DNA of 64,000 nt from Desulfovibrio sp. (GCF_019422935.1 NZ_JAHZCJ010000001.1:346127-410126); one strand, 5' to 3'; counted from the stretch's first letter, positions 8,648 through 17,866 are shown. Notes: generated by a model not told the origin, from the sequence alone. A program made the numbers and translations.

Positions 8648-9694
8648 ATGAGCAATTGTATTTCTGTCTTGTTTCGCAAGGGCAAACATCACGGCCTGGC
8701 ACTTTTATGCATGCTGCTCGTAACCGCTTTTGCGGTTACTGGCGCGTTTGCTGCCGAGCCCAAGGTGCGCGTTCTTGCCACCACCTATCCCGTGTATCTG
8801 CTGACCCGCGCCGTTGCCCAGACAAGCCCGGATGTGCAGGTTGATCTGCTCATTCCCGCCCAGACCGGCTGCCCGCACGACTACGCGTTGACCCCCAAGG
8901 ACATGCAAAAGCTCTCCAAGGCCAATGTTGTGATCATCAACGGCCTGGGTATGGAGTCCTTTCTGGAAAAACCGCTTGCCGCCGCAGGCAAGAAGATAGC
9001 CGTCATCGACAGCAGCAAGGGTATTAACGCCATTGTTGAAGAACATGACGAAGATCACGATGCTGATCACGGCAAGGCGGACGCCGCCCATAAGGACGAC
9101 CACAACACTGCGGCAGCAGCAAAAGGGCATGATCATGCTCACGAACACGGCCATGACCATGGGCACGACCACGGCGGCCTGAATCCGCATGCTTTTTCCA
9201 GCCCGCTGCAAGCTGCGGTGATGGCGCGCAATATTGGCCGTGGCCTTGCTGCTGCTGCGCCGGTTGCCGCAAAAAACTGCCCGCAGGCTGCGGATGCCTA
9301 TGCCGCAAGGCTTGAGGCTCTGGGCCAGCGCCTTGCCGCCGTAGGGGCCAATGCCGCCAACAAGAATGTGGTGGCCCTGCACGATGGTATGGCCTACCTT
9401 GTGCGCGATGCCGGGCTGAACCTTGTGGATGTGATTCAGGAAGATGAAGAGGCTCAACCCTCTGCGGCGCGTTTGCTTGACCTGGTGAAAAAAATAAAAG
9501 AATCCAAGCCGGTAGTGCTCATTGGCGAGCCGCAGTATTCGGACAAGCCCGTGCTCGCCCTTGCGGCGGAAACGGGTGTTCCGGCAGTGCAGCTTGATCC
9601 GCTTGCCTCGGGGCCGTCTGGCGCGCCCCTTGATTATTACGAAACAGTTATGTCAAAAAATATTGCCACATTAGAGAAGTACTTTGGCAAATAA
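8648..9694 (+). CDS. znuA: Zinc ABC transporter substrate-binding protein
   Basis: 348 residues from ATG 8648 (AGGAG upstream). The signal peptide ends near AFAVTGAFAAE. It belongs to the cluster 9 (TroA/ZnuA) family: an N-terminal lobe with a His ligand in GCPHDYALTP, then a His/Asp-rich loop (about residues 138-178, many HD and HDH units) typical of zinc rather than manganese carriers, then NPHAF, and the C-terminal lobe with ALHDGMAYLV. The periplasmic protein captures Zn2+ and delivers it to ZnuB. First gene of a three-gene operon; it overlaps znuC by 11 bp. Confidence 0.9.
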   Translation: MSNCISVLFRKGKHHGLALLCMLLVTAFAVTGAFAAEPKVRVLATTYPVYLLTRAVAQTSPDVQVDLLIPAQTGCPHDYALTPKDMQKLSKANVVIINGLGMESFLEKPLAAAGKKIAVIDSSKGINAIVEEHDEDHDADHGKADAAHKDDHNTAAAAKGHDHAHEHGHDHGHDHGGLNPHAFSSPLQAAVMARNIGRGLAAAAPVAAKNCPQAADAYAARLEALGQRLAAVGANAANKNVVALHDGMAYLVRDAGLNLVDVIQEDEEAQPSAARLLDLVKKIKESKPVVLIGEPQYSDKPVLALAAETGVPAVQLDPLASGPSGAPLDYYETVMSKNIATLEKYFGK

Positions 9695-10610
9695 CAGCTT
9701 GCTTGCCCCCTCGGTCTGCTTTGAGAATGTATGCCTCAGCCGGGGGGGCAACCTTATTCTGAACAATATCTGCGCCACCGCGCCCGCTGGCGGCAGCACG
9801 GTTCTTGTGGGGCCCAACGGGGCAGGCAAGACCACGCTGCTGCTCTGCCTTATTGGCGAAATGGCCTATACAGGGCGTATCCAGTTCGCTGGGTTAGAGC
9901 ATCAGCCCCGCATGGCCTATGTGCCGCAGCATTTGATTATGGATCGCAGCCTGCCCTTGCGCGTGTGCGAATTTCTGGCCCTGAGCCGCCAGCGCCAGCC
10001 CTTGTGGCTGGGCCTGCGCCCTTGGGCGCGCAGCGAGGGGCGGCAGCTTTTGCAGATGGTCAAGGCCGAGCATCTGGAGCAGAGCCGCATGGGTGACCTT
10101 TCTGGCGGCGAACTGCGCCGTGTGCTGCTGGCTGCGGCTCTTGGCCGCAATCCGGAACTGCTGGTGCTGGACGAGCCTGCGGCAGGCGTAGACGTGCGCG
10201 GCGAGAGGCTCTTTTGGGAATTGCTGGATGCCGCCCGGCACGAGCGCGGCTTTACGCAGATCATGGTCAGCCACAATCTGCCGCTGGTGGCGCACTACGC
10301 AACCCATGTGGTCTGCCTTAACAAGACCGTATGCGCCACAGGCGCGCCCCGCGCCACGCTGACCTCCTCCACGCTCATGGAGCTTTTTGGCGTGCCGATC
10401 CACCTGTACCCGGACCAGTGCGACCCTGAGGACCCCGGCTGCCCGCAGTGCGGCGTGGTGAGCGAAGCCGAGGGCCTGCTGCCCAACTACGCGGCCATAG
10501 AGCGGCGTGAGGCCGCCCGCATGAATGCACGGCTGGCCTCCCGCATGGCGACCTCACCGTGCGAACCCTGCGGCGAAAAAGCGCCGGATCAGGGAGGTTC
10601 CCGTGCCTGA
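9684..10610 (+). CDS. znuC: Zinc ABC transporter ATP-binding protein
   Basis: 308 residues. Translation probably begins at TTG 9684, inside the end of znuA, because no later start keeps the N-terminal strand of the ATPase domain. Walker A is GPNGAGKTT, the Q-loop lies in YVPQHL, the signature is LSGGELRR and Walker B is LLVLDEPAAGVD; the H-loop is SHNL. After the ATPase domain there is a tail of about 70 residues with a CDPEDPGCPQCG cysteine cluster and another CEPCG near the end, which could bind metal. It overlaps znuB by 8 bp. Confidence 0.88.
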   Translation: MANNSLLAPSVCFENVCLSRGGNLILNNICATAPAGGSTVLVGPNGAGKTTLLLCLIGEMAYTGRIQFAGLEHQPRMAYVPQHLIMDRSLPLRVCEFLALSRQRQPLWLGLRPWARSEGRQLLQMVKAEHLEQSRMGDLSGGELRRVLLAAALGRNPELLVLDEPAAGVDVRGERLFWELLDAARHERGFTQIMVSHNLPLVAHYATHVVCLNKTVCATGAPRATLTSSTLMELFGVPIHLYPDQCDPEDPGCPQCGVVSEAEGLLPNYAAIERREAARMNARLASRMATSPCEPCGEKAPDQGGSRA

Positions 10611-11466
10611 TCTCAGCCCGATATACGCGCTTATTTCCATGATTCCGCTTGATTGCCTGCAAATGCGCTTCATGCAGCAGGCCTTGCTCGGAGTGCTGCT
10701 GCTGGCCCCTATGGCCTCTGTACTCGGGGTGGAAGTCATCAATTTTCGCATGGCCTTTTTTTCAGACGCCATCGGGCATTCGGCCTTTGCCGGGGTTGCG
10801 CTGGGGCTGATACTGGCTGTGCCGCCGCGTCTTGCCATGCCCCTGTTTGGCATACTGGTAGGGCTTGGCATCATGGCTGTGCGGCGCAAGAGCGACCTTT
10901 CGTCCGACACGGTCATCGGTATTGTCTTTTCTGCCGTGGTGGCTTTTGGCCTTGCCGTGGTAAGCCGGGCAGAAGGCGTAGGCAGAGACATGCAGCGCTT
11001 TTTGTACGGTGATATCCTCACCATCACCGATGGCGAAATCGGCTTTCTGGCCCTGCTCTTTGTTGCCTTGCTGGTGTTTCAGGCAGTTGGCTACAACCGC
11101 CTGATGTATATTGCCCTGAATCCGGTTATGGCGCGGGTTCACGGTGTACGCGTGGCAGTGTGGCAGTATGCCTTTGCCGGGCTGCTGGCGCTGGTGGTGA
11201 TGTTTTCCGTATGGGCAGTGGGGGTGCTGCTGGTGACGGCCATGCTCATTGTGCCCGCTGCCACGGCTCGCAATTTTGCCCGTTCCGCCGGGGGCATGTT
11301 CTGGTGGGCTCTTCTTGTGGGCACAACATCCGCCTTTGCCGGGCTGACCCTTTCCGCTCAGGAATGGCTGGCTACGGCCAGCGGGGCCACCATTATTCTT
11401 GTGGCCTGCTGCTGGTTTGCGGTGAGCCTCTTTGCCGCTCAGGCCACGGGCCGCAGACGCTCCTGA
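10603..11466 (+). CDS. znuB: Zinc ABC transporter permease
   Basis: 287 residues from GTG 10603, which has GGAGG five bases upstream and overlaps the znuC stop. It is an ABC-3 family permease with about eight membrane helices. Recognisable family segments are FFSDAIGHSAFAGVALG and the later VGVLLVTAMLIVPAATARN. It forms the membrane channel of the ZnuABC importer. Confidence 0.9.
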   Translation: MPDLSPIYALISMIPLDCLQMRFMQQALLGVLLLAPMASVLGVEVINFRMAFFSDAIGHSAFAGVALGLILAVPPRLAMPLFGILVGLGIMAVRRKSDLSSDTVIGIVFSAVVAFGLAVVSRAEGVGRDMQRFLYGDILTITDGEIGFLALLFVALLVFQAVGYNRLMYIALNPVMARVHGVRVAVWQYAFAGLLALVVMFSVWAVGVLLVTAMLIVPAATARNFARSAGGMFWWALLVGTTSAFAGLTLSAQEWLATASGATIILVACCWFAVSLFAAQATGRRRS

Positions 11467-11524
11467 CGGCAAGGCTGCGCGCGTCTTTGCCTCTGCTCTG
11501 GTACTTTTTGTTGCAATACCACGA

Positions 11525-11562
11525 AAAACGCCTTCCCCTTTCAATGGGGAAGGCGTTTTGGC
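11525..11562. terminator. Bidirectional terminator between znuB and tpx
   Basis: Stem with 14-bp arms (AAAACGCCTTCCCC and GGGGAAGGCGTTTT, 11525-11538 and 11546-11559) around a 7-nt loop, with a T-rich run on both strands. It lies between convergent genes, so it serves both. Confidence 0.9.
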
Positions 11563-11582
11563 TTTTGGGGTAGCTGTATGAG

Positions 11583-12086
11583 CTAGGCCAGCTTTTTGAC
11601 CGCTTCCAGAGCAGAGGCGTAGTCAGGCTCGTGGGCAACTTCGCCCACAAGCTGGCTGTAAGCCAGGGTGCCGTCGGGGGCGACCACAAAGACCGAGCGG
11701 GCCAGCAGATCCAGCTCCTTGATCAGAATGCCATAGGTCTTGCCAAAGGCGCCAGCGCGGTAATCGGAGAGGGCTTCAACAGCGGTTACGCCAGCAGCAC
11801 CGCACCAGCGGGCCTGCGCGAAAGGCAGATCGCGGCTCACGGCCACAATACGCACCTTGTCGGACAGGGCGGCGGCTTCGGTGTTGAAGCGGCGAACTTC
11901 CATATCGCATACGGGAGTATCCAGCGAGGGAACGCATACAAGCACAAGCACCTTGCCAGCGTAGTCTTTCAGGCTGCGGGGGCTCATATCGTTGGCGGTC
12001 AGCGTGAAGTCGGGAGCCTTGCCGCCAACGGCGGGCTGGGTACCTTCAAGATGCATGACATTGCCTTTGAACGTAACTGTATCCAT
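11583..12086 (-). CDS. tpx: Thiol peroxidase, atypical 2-Cys peroxiredoxin
   Basis: 167 residues, the normal length. Tpx reduces hydrogen peroxide and lipid hydroperoxides with thioredoxin as electron donor. The peroxidatic cysteine is in SLDTPVCDMEVRRFN and the resolving cysteine in ARWCGAAG about 34 residues later, the expected spacing for Tpx. The start is supported by AAGGAG upstream. A Fur/PerR-like operator overlaps the -35 box (separate entries), which fits peroxide or iron control in an anaerobe. Confidence 0.93.
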   Translation of the reverse strand: MDTVTFKGNVMHLEGTQPAVGGKAPDFTLTANDMSPRSLKDYAGKVLVLVCVPSLDTPVCDMEVRRFNTEAAALSDKVRIVAVSRDLPFAQARWCGAAGVTAVEALSDYRAGAFGKTYGILIKELDLLARSVFVVAPDGTLAYSQLVGEVAHEPDYASALEAVKKLA

Positions 12087-12117
12087 AGGAAACTCCTTAT
12101 TGTTTCAGGGTTCTTGG

Positions 12118-12146
12118 ATTCTGTGCTATCAAGGCTTTATTGTCAA
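12118..12146 (-). promoter_or_regulatory. Sigma-70-type promoter of tpx
   Basis: On the minus strand TTGACA (12141-12146) and CAGAAT (12118-12123) are separated by exactly 17 bp, 31 bp before the tpx start codon. Confidence 0.65.
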
Positions 12147-12160
12147 TGATTATTATTAGC
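12142..12160 (-). promoter_or_regulatory. Fur/PerR-like operator upstream of tpx
   Basis: Minus-strand 19-mer GCTAATAATAATCATTGAC matches the E. coli Fur box consensus, as I remember it, at 15 of 19 positions. It overlaps the -35 box of the tpx promoter, an arrangement suited to repression. Fur-family members (Fur, PerR) cannot be told apart from the site alone. Confidence 0.55.
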
Positions 12161-12340
12161 GAGGTCGGCTTTTCAGATTTCTCGCTCTCACCTTTTCAGT
12201 GTATCGTTGCAGGAAAGTGTTCGCAAGGGCAGTGCACGCCGGTACGCTGCGGCGGTGGAGAAAACCTTTTGTCTCTCCATTGCCATGCGCGCGGCAATGC
12301 CTATATTTACATAAGAATGTGCCTACAGCAGGAGAATTTG

Positions 12341-13654
12341 ATGAGTACTTTGACACCTCGCGGCATTGTTGCCGAGCTTGATAAATTTGTGGTGGGGCAG
12401 GAACAGGCCAAGCGCATGGTTGCAGTGGCGGTGCGCAACCGCTGGCGGCGGCAGCATCTTGCCCCGGAGCTGCGTGATGAAGTATCGCCCAAGAATATTA
12501 TTATGATGGGCCCCACGGGCGTAGGCAAGACGGAAATTGCCCGCCGCCTGGCCAAGCTCTCCGGCGCGCCCTTTGTAAAGGTTGAAGCCACCAAGTTCAC
12601 GGAAGTGGGCTATGTGGGGCGCGATGTGGAATCCATGGTGCGCGACCTCATGGAAATAGGCATCAACCTTGTGCGCGATGAAGAAAATGCCCGTGTGCGC
12701 AAGGCTGCCGAGGCTGCTGCGGAATCGCGCCTTATGGATTTGCTGTTGCCAAGCTCCTTTGGGTCGGAAGAACGCGCCTCCACGCGCGAAAAGCTTTTGC
12801 AGCAGTTCCGCCTTGGCTTTCTGGACGACCGGGAAGTGGAAGTGGAAGTGACCGAGCAGGGCGGCGGCAGTGTTGACCTGTTCGCCATCCCCGGCATGGA
12901 ACAGATGGGCGGGCAGGTCAAGGACATGTTCAGCAAGGCCTTTCCGCCCAAGCACAGCCGCCGCAAAATGAAGGTGCGCAACGCCTTTGCCGTGCTCGTG
13001 CAGGAAGAATCTGGCAGGCTTGTGGATCAGGAAGCTCTGGTGGACAAGGCCCGCGAACGTGTGGAGCAGACGGGCATCATCTTTATTGACGAAATCGACA
13101 AGATCGCCAGCTCCTCGCAGAACCGCACGTCAGACATTTCGCGCGAGGGCGTGCAGCGCGACCTGCTGCCCATTGTGGAAGGCAGTGCGGTCAACACCAA
13201 GTATGGCATGATCCGCACGGATCATATCCTGTTTATTGCGGCGGGCGCTTTCCATTTCAGCAAGCCTTCGGACATGATTCCCGAATTGCAGGGGCGTTTT
13301 CCCTTACGGGTGGAATTGCAGCCTCTGGGCAGGGAAGAATTTTTGCGCATCCTCAAGGAGCCGGACAATGCCCTGACCAAGCAGTATGAGGCATTGCTGG
13401 GTACGGAGCAGATTCGCCTAAGCTTTACGGATGACGGGTTGGAAGAAATCGCGGCATTTGCCGAAGACACCAATACCCGCACGGAAAATATCGGCGCGCG
13501 GCGGCTCTACACAATCATGGAAAAAATCCTGGCTGACATATCCTTTGACGCGCCTGAAATGCCCGGTGCGCAGGTGGTGGTCAACAAGGCCTATGTGGAA
13601 GAGCACTTGCAGGATGTGCGCGATGATCAGGATTTAAGCCAGTATATTCTGTAG
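12341..13654 (+). CDS. hslU: ATP-dependent protease ATPase subunit HslU
   Basis: 437 residues from ATG 12341 with GGAG upstream. An AAA+ unfoldase that feeds substrates to the HslV peptidase. N-terminal [16 protein letters not shown], Walker [10 protein letters not shown], the GYVGRDVE pore motif, the variable I domain (about residues 105-240), Walker [11 protein letters not shown] and the C-terminal sensor 2 region with [13 protein letters not shown]. hslV is not next to it, so the two subunits must be encoded apart. Single gene with its own terminator. Confidence 0.93.
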   Translation: MSTLTPRGIVAELDKFVVGQEQAKRMVAVAVRNRWRRQHLAPELRDEVSPKNIIMMGPTGVGKTEIARRLAKLSGAPFVKVEATKFTEVGYVGRDVESMVRDLMEIGINLVRDEENARVRKAAEAAAESRLMDLLLPSSFGSEERASTREKLLQQFRLGFLDDREVEVEVTEQGGGSVDLFAIPGMEQMGGQVKDMFSKAFPPKHSRRKMKVRNAFAVLVQEESGRLVDQEALVDKARERVEQTGIIFIDEIDKIASSSQNRTSDISREGVQRDLLPIVEGSAVNTKYGMIRTDHILFIAAGAFHFSKPSDMIPELQGRFPLRVELQPLGREEFLRILKEPDNALTKQYEALLGTEQIRLSFTDDGLEEIAAFAEDTNTRTENIGARRLYTIMEKILADISFDAPEMPGAQVVVNKAYVEEHLQDVRDDQDLSQYIL

Positions 13655-13730
13655 GCGATGGCTTTGTGTGTTGCGTCGGCTGCGTGACAGCGGAGATGCA
13701 GCGCACAAGGAATCGAAGCATTGAAGATCA

Positions 13731-13758
13731 AAAAAACCGGCCACTGGCCGGTTTTTTT
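13731..13758. terminator. Terminator of hslU
   Basis: Palindrome AAAAAACCGGCC / GGCCGGTTTTTT with an ACT loop; the T-run gives a strong intrinsic terminator on the plus strand and could also work on the other. Confidence 0.85.
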
Positions 13759-13780
13759 GTAACTATCCATCAGAACAAAA

Positions 13781-13811
13781 GAAAAAAGGTTCGCGGTGTA
13801 ACCGCGAACCT
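13781..13811 (-). terminator. Terminator of tRNA-Lys
   Basis: Perfect 11-bp stem AGGTTCGCGGT / ACCGCGAACCT (13787-13797 and 13801-13811) with a 3-nt loop, followed on the minus strand by a T-run, 9 bp after the tRNA 3' end. Confidence 0.8.
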
Positions 13812-13819
13812 GAATTTTC

Positions 13820-13895
<76 letters not shown>

Positions 13896-13911
13896 GCATT
13901 GCGTGAAGAGG

Positions 13912-13940
13912 TGTTTACGCAAATGGGGGGCAAGTGTCAA
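13912..13940 (-). promoter_or_regulatory. Promoter of tRNA-Lys
   Basis: Minus-strand TTGACA (13935-13940) and TAAACA (13912-13917) with a 17-bp spacer, 17 bp before the tRNA. Confidence 0.5.
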
Positions 13941-14293
13941 GCGGATACGATTTTTTTTGTAAAATTATTTTACGCGTCAGGCCATTACCTGCAAATATAG
14001 GTGCGGTATAATCGGTAAATTTCCGCTCTGGGCGGGATTATTTTGATTTTGTGAGCGTACGGAAAAGTTTTTTGCCTGCGAGGCATGGCAATCCAGCCAA
14101 GGGTGACTCCCTCGTTAATCCACTCAGTAAAATTACACTGCCTGATCGGCGTGCCTGGCAGGAGCGGGCATAAAAAGGCCGGGATTCTGATTTACCGGAG
14201 CGCAGCCTGTAAAATGGCTCTGCACCAAAGCCGGGGTAAGCCGGATACCAGCGCAGGCTTACTTTTCTCTATGAGGTCACGCAGCAAACAAAA
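13941..14293. other. Spacer between the two tRNA genes
   Basis: About 350 bases with no gene I can support. The left end is AT-rich (upstream of the tRNA-Lys promoter). The open frames here have no ribosome site or family resemblance. Confidence 0.5.
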
Positions 14294-14325
14294 AAAGGAC
14301 CTGCATTTCTGCAAGTCCTTATTTT
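14294..14325 (-). terminator. Terminator of tRNA-Leu
   Basis: On the minus strand AAGGACTTGCA, a GAAA-type loop, then TGCAGGTCCTT followed by TTTTTTT, directly downstream of the tRNA-Leu 3' end. Confidence 0.8.
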
Positions 14326-14329
14326 TTGC

Positions 14330-14416
14330 TGGTACCGGGAGCGAGACTTGAACTCGCAAGAGGTTGCCCTCGGCGGATTTTGAGTCCGCTGCGTCTACCA
14401 ATTCCACCATCCCGGC
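14330..14416 (-). tRNA. tRNA-Leu (anticodon CAA)
   Basis: 87 nt with a long variable arm, as in class II tRNAs, and an encoded CCA. The anticodon stem GCGGA/TCCGC encloses CTCAAAA, giving CAA. The acceptor GCCGGGA pairs with TCCCGGT (a G-U closing pair). Confidence 0.92.
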
Positions 14417-14579
14417 AGACTGACCAAGACACATGGGGCAATGCCGCATATGCATGGCGTGAGTGGCTTTGTAGCCCAAGGAGCGCCGATTCGTCAAGTC
14501 CTCAGAGCAGTTGGCTCTCTGATTGGGCCAAAAGCCGCCAGACACCGTGGTACAGAATTGGCTGGCTGGGGGTACGGAA

Positions 14580-15131
14580 ATGACCACCAGTATTGTATGG
14601 GAAAGAGACGGATTTTTATTGCGCTCTGCCAGTCTTGAAGATTCACAACCTTACTTTGAGCAGAATTACAATCCCCTGGACAGGGAATTGGTAAGAATGA
14701 CAGGGTGTAAGGACAGCTTTACAAGAGAAGAAGTCACTTCTTTTTTTAGTAAATCTATTGATGCTGCTGACAGGTATCTATTTTTGCTCATAGCACAAGG
14801 CAATAATATTGTTGGCGAATGCGTTGTGAGCGAGATTGATCCTGCTCTTCGCAGTGCCCATTTTCGCATTGCTATTCTTCAAAATGCATATAGGGGAAGA
14901 GGGCTTGGAACATGGGCAGTTCAGTCCGTATGTAGCTTTGTGTTTGACACATTAAAAATGCACCGTCTTGAGTTGAATGTGTTCTCATACAACACGCAAG
15001 CACAGCGCGTGTATGAAAAGTCAGGATTCAGGATAGAAGGCATCCGGCGCGATGCGATTATGTTTAATGGCAAGTATGCGGATGATATCTTGATGGCAAT
15101 GTTGGAAGATGAATGGCGTTTGGTGCGCTAA
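14580..15131 (+). CDS. GNAT family N-acetyltransferase (RimJ/RimL-like)
   Basis: 183 residues if begun at ATG 14580 (MTTSIVW). GNAT proteins move an acetyl group from acetyl-CoA to an amine. The acetyl-CoA loop is YRGRGLGTWAVQSV, followed by HRLELNVFSYNTQAQRVYEKSGF and EGIRRDAIMFNGKY, all typical of the RimJ/RimL-like branch. The gene is visibly richer in A and T than its neighbours and sits just outside tRNA-Leu, a common spot for acquired DNA. The substrate cannot be predicted. Confidence 0.85.
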   Translation: MTTSIVWERDGFLLRSASLEDSQPYFEQNYNPLDRELVRMTGCKDSFTREEVTSFFSKSIDAADRYLFLLIAQGNNIVGECVVSEIDPALRSAHFRIAILQNAYRGRGLGTWAVQSVCSFVFDTLKMHRLELNVFSYNTQAQRVYEKSGFRIEGIRRDAIMFNGKYADDILMAMLEDEWRLVR

Positions 15132-15801
15132 AATATAAAGATAATATGGCAAGATGTCTTGTCCGCTGCTGATGCGTTTTGCCCATATGTGTGGTGTAAA
15201 AAACTTCAGATGATTCTTCTTGTGTACGAATCGAATTTTTCATCAGCGCGGTGCTGCCGTTACTGTCTGAGCCCCCTGAATACCTTGATTGCAGCAATCT
15301 AAAGCAGGCAGTAGCGCAATTACTCAATGCCGTGTGCCTCCCTATCGACAAGCTGATGCCCTTACGCTAATTTGATATACAGCTTTAGGACGAACTATGT
15401 CGGGGGCAACTGCAACAGCAAGGTATTCTGTGATTTCCTATAAGGTTTGTCGTGTCTTGCCTGTCTTCAAGGGCGGCGGGTCATGACAGCATCAGTGCCT
15501 TCAGGTTGGAGGCCCTCATTCGCGGTGGCGTGTCAGCGCCAGCCTGTTTTCCCTTTCCATAGTTTAAGCGGAAAGCGGGGGCTTTTTTATTGCCTGCCAT
15601 ACGCCTGCTCTTTTTCCATATCTCTCCGTGTTTCCACCTGTAGCAGTTTAGTTGCCGAAGCTTTCCATTGTATTGACGGCCTTGCAGCGCAGCGCTGCTG
15701 GCGCTTTTGTCATATTGTCCGCTCCACAGCCTTGCGCTGTGCGGCGGGTTTTGTTTTGCGTTTTTGTGCCGCAGTAATGGGTACGATCAGGAGTATGCGC
15801 T
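15132..15801. other. Intergenic region before the activase gene
   Basis: 670 bases. A frame open to 15821 (from 15447) overlaps the activase start, has Cys/Ser/Arg-rich composition and no ribosome site, so I do not call it. No tRNA, riboswitch or clear promoter was recognised. The left part is AT-rich like the preceding GNAT gene. Confidence 0.4.
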
Positions 15802-16695
15802 ATGTATGTAGCTGGAATTGATGTTGGTTCTGTGGCTGCAAAGGCCGTTGTGCTTGAGCTGCTGCCCAACGGCGGCTCGCAGATTGCCGGGCGGGCAGTG
15901 CTGCCCACAGGCTGGAATACCGCCGAGGCGGGCGAATTTGCGCTCAACAATGCCTGCGAGGCTGCGGCAATGGCGCGCAACGATCTGAGGCATGTCACTG
16001 CCACGGGCTACGGGCGCATTGCCCTGCCTTTTGCCAACAAAACGGTTACGGAGATCAGTTGCCATGCGCGGGGCGCTGCGCATCTTTTCCCCCGCGCGGG
16101 GCTTGTGCTCGATATCGGCGGGCAGGACAGCAAGGTAATAAGCCTGGATATTCCGCGTGAGGTGGAAGCGGGCAGTCTTGATGCGGCTGGCGGCGCAGGC
16201 AGCCTGGGCACGCTCAGAAGCGCGAACAAACCGGGCGCAGTGCGCGATTTTTTGATGAACGACAAGTGCGCGGCAGGCACCGGGCGTTTTTTGCAGGTGC
16301 TCTCGGGCATTTTGAACATGCCGTTGGACGAGCTGGGCAAGGCTGCCGCCACTGGCAAGCCTGTGGCCATCTCAAGCATGTGCGCCGTGTTTGCAGAAAC
16401 GGAAATCGTGGGCCTTCTGGCCCGCAGCACGCCGCCGCAAGATATAGCCGCAGGGGTATTCCGCGCCATTGCCCGCAGAATGTGCGCCCTTGCCCGGCGC
16501 ATCCCCATGCAGGGGGAATGCGTATTTACCGGCGGTCTGGCAACAAGCCCCGCCTTTGCGGCCATTCTTTCAGACGAACTTGGCCTGACAGTTCAGGTGC
16601 CCCACGACCCGCAGACTGTGGGTGCGCTGGGGGCGGCCCTGATTGCCGCAGATTTGTATGCGAAAAAAGACCGTGCTCTCACTACACAGCGATAA
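15802..16695 (+). CDS. Acyl-CoA dehydratase activase / double-cubane protein reductase (BadF/HgdC family)
   Basis: 297 residues. An ASKHA-fold ATPase that carries a [4Fe-4S] cluster across its dimer and uses ATP to push electrons to a partner. The ATP site shows GIDVGSVAAKAVV and LDIGGQDSKVI; the cluster cysteines are C156 in NDKCAAGTGRF and C193 in SSMCAVFAE. Between the GGQDSKVI strand and VRDFLMNDKC there is an extra stretch of about 20-25 residues (about 121-145, Gly/Ala/Ser-rich) that HgdC-type proteins, as I remember them, do not have. It is 31 bp ahead of its likely partner, so an operon. Confidence 0.88.
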   Translation: MYVAGIDVGSVAAKAVVLELLPNGGSQIAGRAVLPTGWNTAEAGEFALNNACEAAAMARNDLRHVTATGYGRIALPFANKTVTEISCHARGAAHLFPRAGLVLDIGGQDSKVISLDIPREVEAGSLDAAGGAGSLGTLRSANKPGAVRDFLMNDKCAAGTGRFLQVLSGILNMPLDELGKAAATGKPVAISSMCAVFAETEIVGLLARSTPPQDIAAGVFRAIARRMCALARRIPMQGECVFTGGLATSPAFAAILSDELGLTVQVPHDPQTVGALGAALIAADLYAKKDRALTTQR

Positions 16696-16726
16696 CCTCA
16701 ATAACCTCGCAAGGAAGGAAAGCATC

Positions 16727-17866
16727 ATGAAGTGTGCCAGCTTTGACCGCATTATTACTGCTTTTGAAAAAAACGCTCTGGCAGTGCAGGAGGCCAAGAG
16801 GGAGGGCAAGAAAGTTGTGGGCCAGTACTGCCTGTACAGCCCTTCTGAAATAGCGGTGGCCGCCGGGGCCATCCCCGTTTCTTTGTGCGGCACCCGCAAC
16901 GATTCCATTCCCGCGGCAGAAGAAATGCTGCCCCGCGCCCTTTGTCCGCTTATCAAGAGCAGCTTCGGCTTTGCGCTTAAAGACAGCTGCCCCTATCTGA
17001 GCGCTGCTGACGTAGTTGTGGCCGACACCACCTGTGACGGCAAAAAGAAAATGTACGAGCTGCTTGCAGCCTACAAGCCAGTTTTTCTGCTGCAACTGCC
17101 CCAGGTGCAGAATGATGATGCCCTTGCCTACTGGAGGCATCAGTTTGAACTGCTCGTCGCCTATCTGGAAAAAGAATTTGGCGTATCCATCACCGAGCAG
17201 AAGCTGCGCGACGCCATCAAGCTCATGAACCGTGAGCGTCTGGCCCTCAAGGCCGTTATGGATCTGGCAAAGCGCAAGCCCACGCCCATCACGGGGATGG
17301 AGCTGCTGGAAATCGGGTTCAAAACGTCTTTCTTCCCCGACAAGGAAAAAGGCATCTCCATGATGCTGGAGCTGGCGGATGAACTTGGCAAAATGGTCGA
17401 TGCGGGCCAGGCAGGCGTTTCCGCAAGCGCGCCGCGTATATTGCTTACGGGCGTTCCTGTGGGCATGGGTTCGCACAAGGTTGTGCGCCTGATCGAAGAA
17501 TGCGGCGGCAGCGTGGTTTGCCTTGATAACTGCTCCGGCTACAAGAAAACCCGCGTGATGATGGACGAGCAGGGCGACCCGCTGACCGAGATGGCCCGCC
17601 GCTATCTGGACGTGCCCTGTGCCGTCATGTCGCCCAATCCGCGCCGGTATGAAGCCATCAAGGAACTGGCGGCAGATTTCGCGGTGGATGCTGTGGTTGA
17701 TCTGACCTGGCAGGGTTGCCAAACCTACGCGGTGGAATCGTCCTCCCTCAAAAAATTTGTGCAGGAGTCCTTGCAGTTGCCCTTCCTGCAAATCGAAACA
17801 GACTACTCTGAAACGGATACGGAGCAGCTCAAGGTTCGCATAGAAGCGTTTATCGAAATGCTGTAA
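16727..17866 (+). CDS. Double-cubane-cluster anaerobic reductase (HgdB/YjiM family, DCCP-like)
   Basis: 379 residues from ATG 16727 (AAGGAAGG upstream). The family includes 2-hydroxyacyl-CoA dehydratase subunits and the single-subunit protein that holds an [8Fe-9S] double cubane and reduces small molecules. The conserved pattern is visible: C35 in QYCLYSPSEIAVAAGAIP, C54 in LCGT, C73 in LCPLIKSSFGFAL, C88 in SCPY and C103 in DTTCDGKKKMYE, with further cysteines in CLDNCSGYKK. A second HgdB-type subunit is absent, which supports the stand-alone double-cubane type rather than a dehydratase. It is paired with the activase just upstream. Substrate unknown. Confidence 0.83.
   Translation: MKCASFDRIITAFEKNALAVQEAKREGKKVVGQYCLYSPSEIAVAAGAIPVSLCGTRNDSIPAAEEMLPRALCPLIKSSFGFALKDSCPYLSAADVVVADTTCDGKKKMYELLAAYKPVFLLQLPQVQNDDALAYWRHQFELLVAYLEKEFGVSITEQKLRDAIKLMNRERLALKAVMDLAKRKPTPITGMELLEIGFKTSFFPDKEKGISMMLELADELGKMVDAGQAGVSASAPRILLTGVPVGMGSHKVVRLIEECGGSVVCLDNCSGYKKTRVMMDEQGDPLTEMARRYLDVPCAVMSPNPRRYEAIKELAADFAVDAVVDLTWQGCQTYAVESSSLKKFVQESLQLPFLQIETDYSETDTEQLKVRIEAFIEML

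Noticed and set aside
15447..15821. 124-codon frame before the activase gene
   Set aside because: Cys/Ser/Arg-rich, no ribosome site, and it overlaps the better supported activase start.
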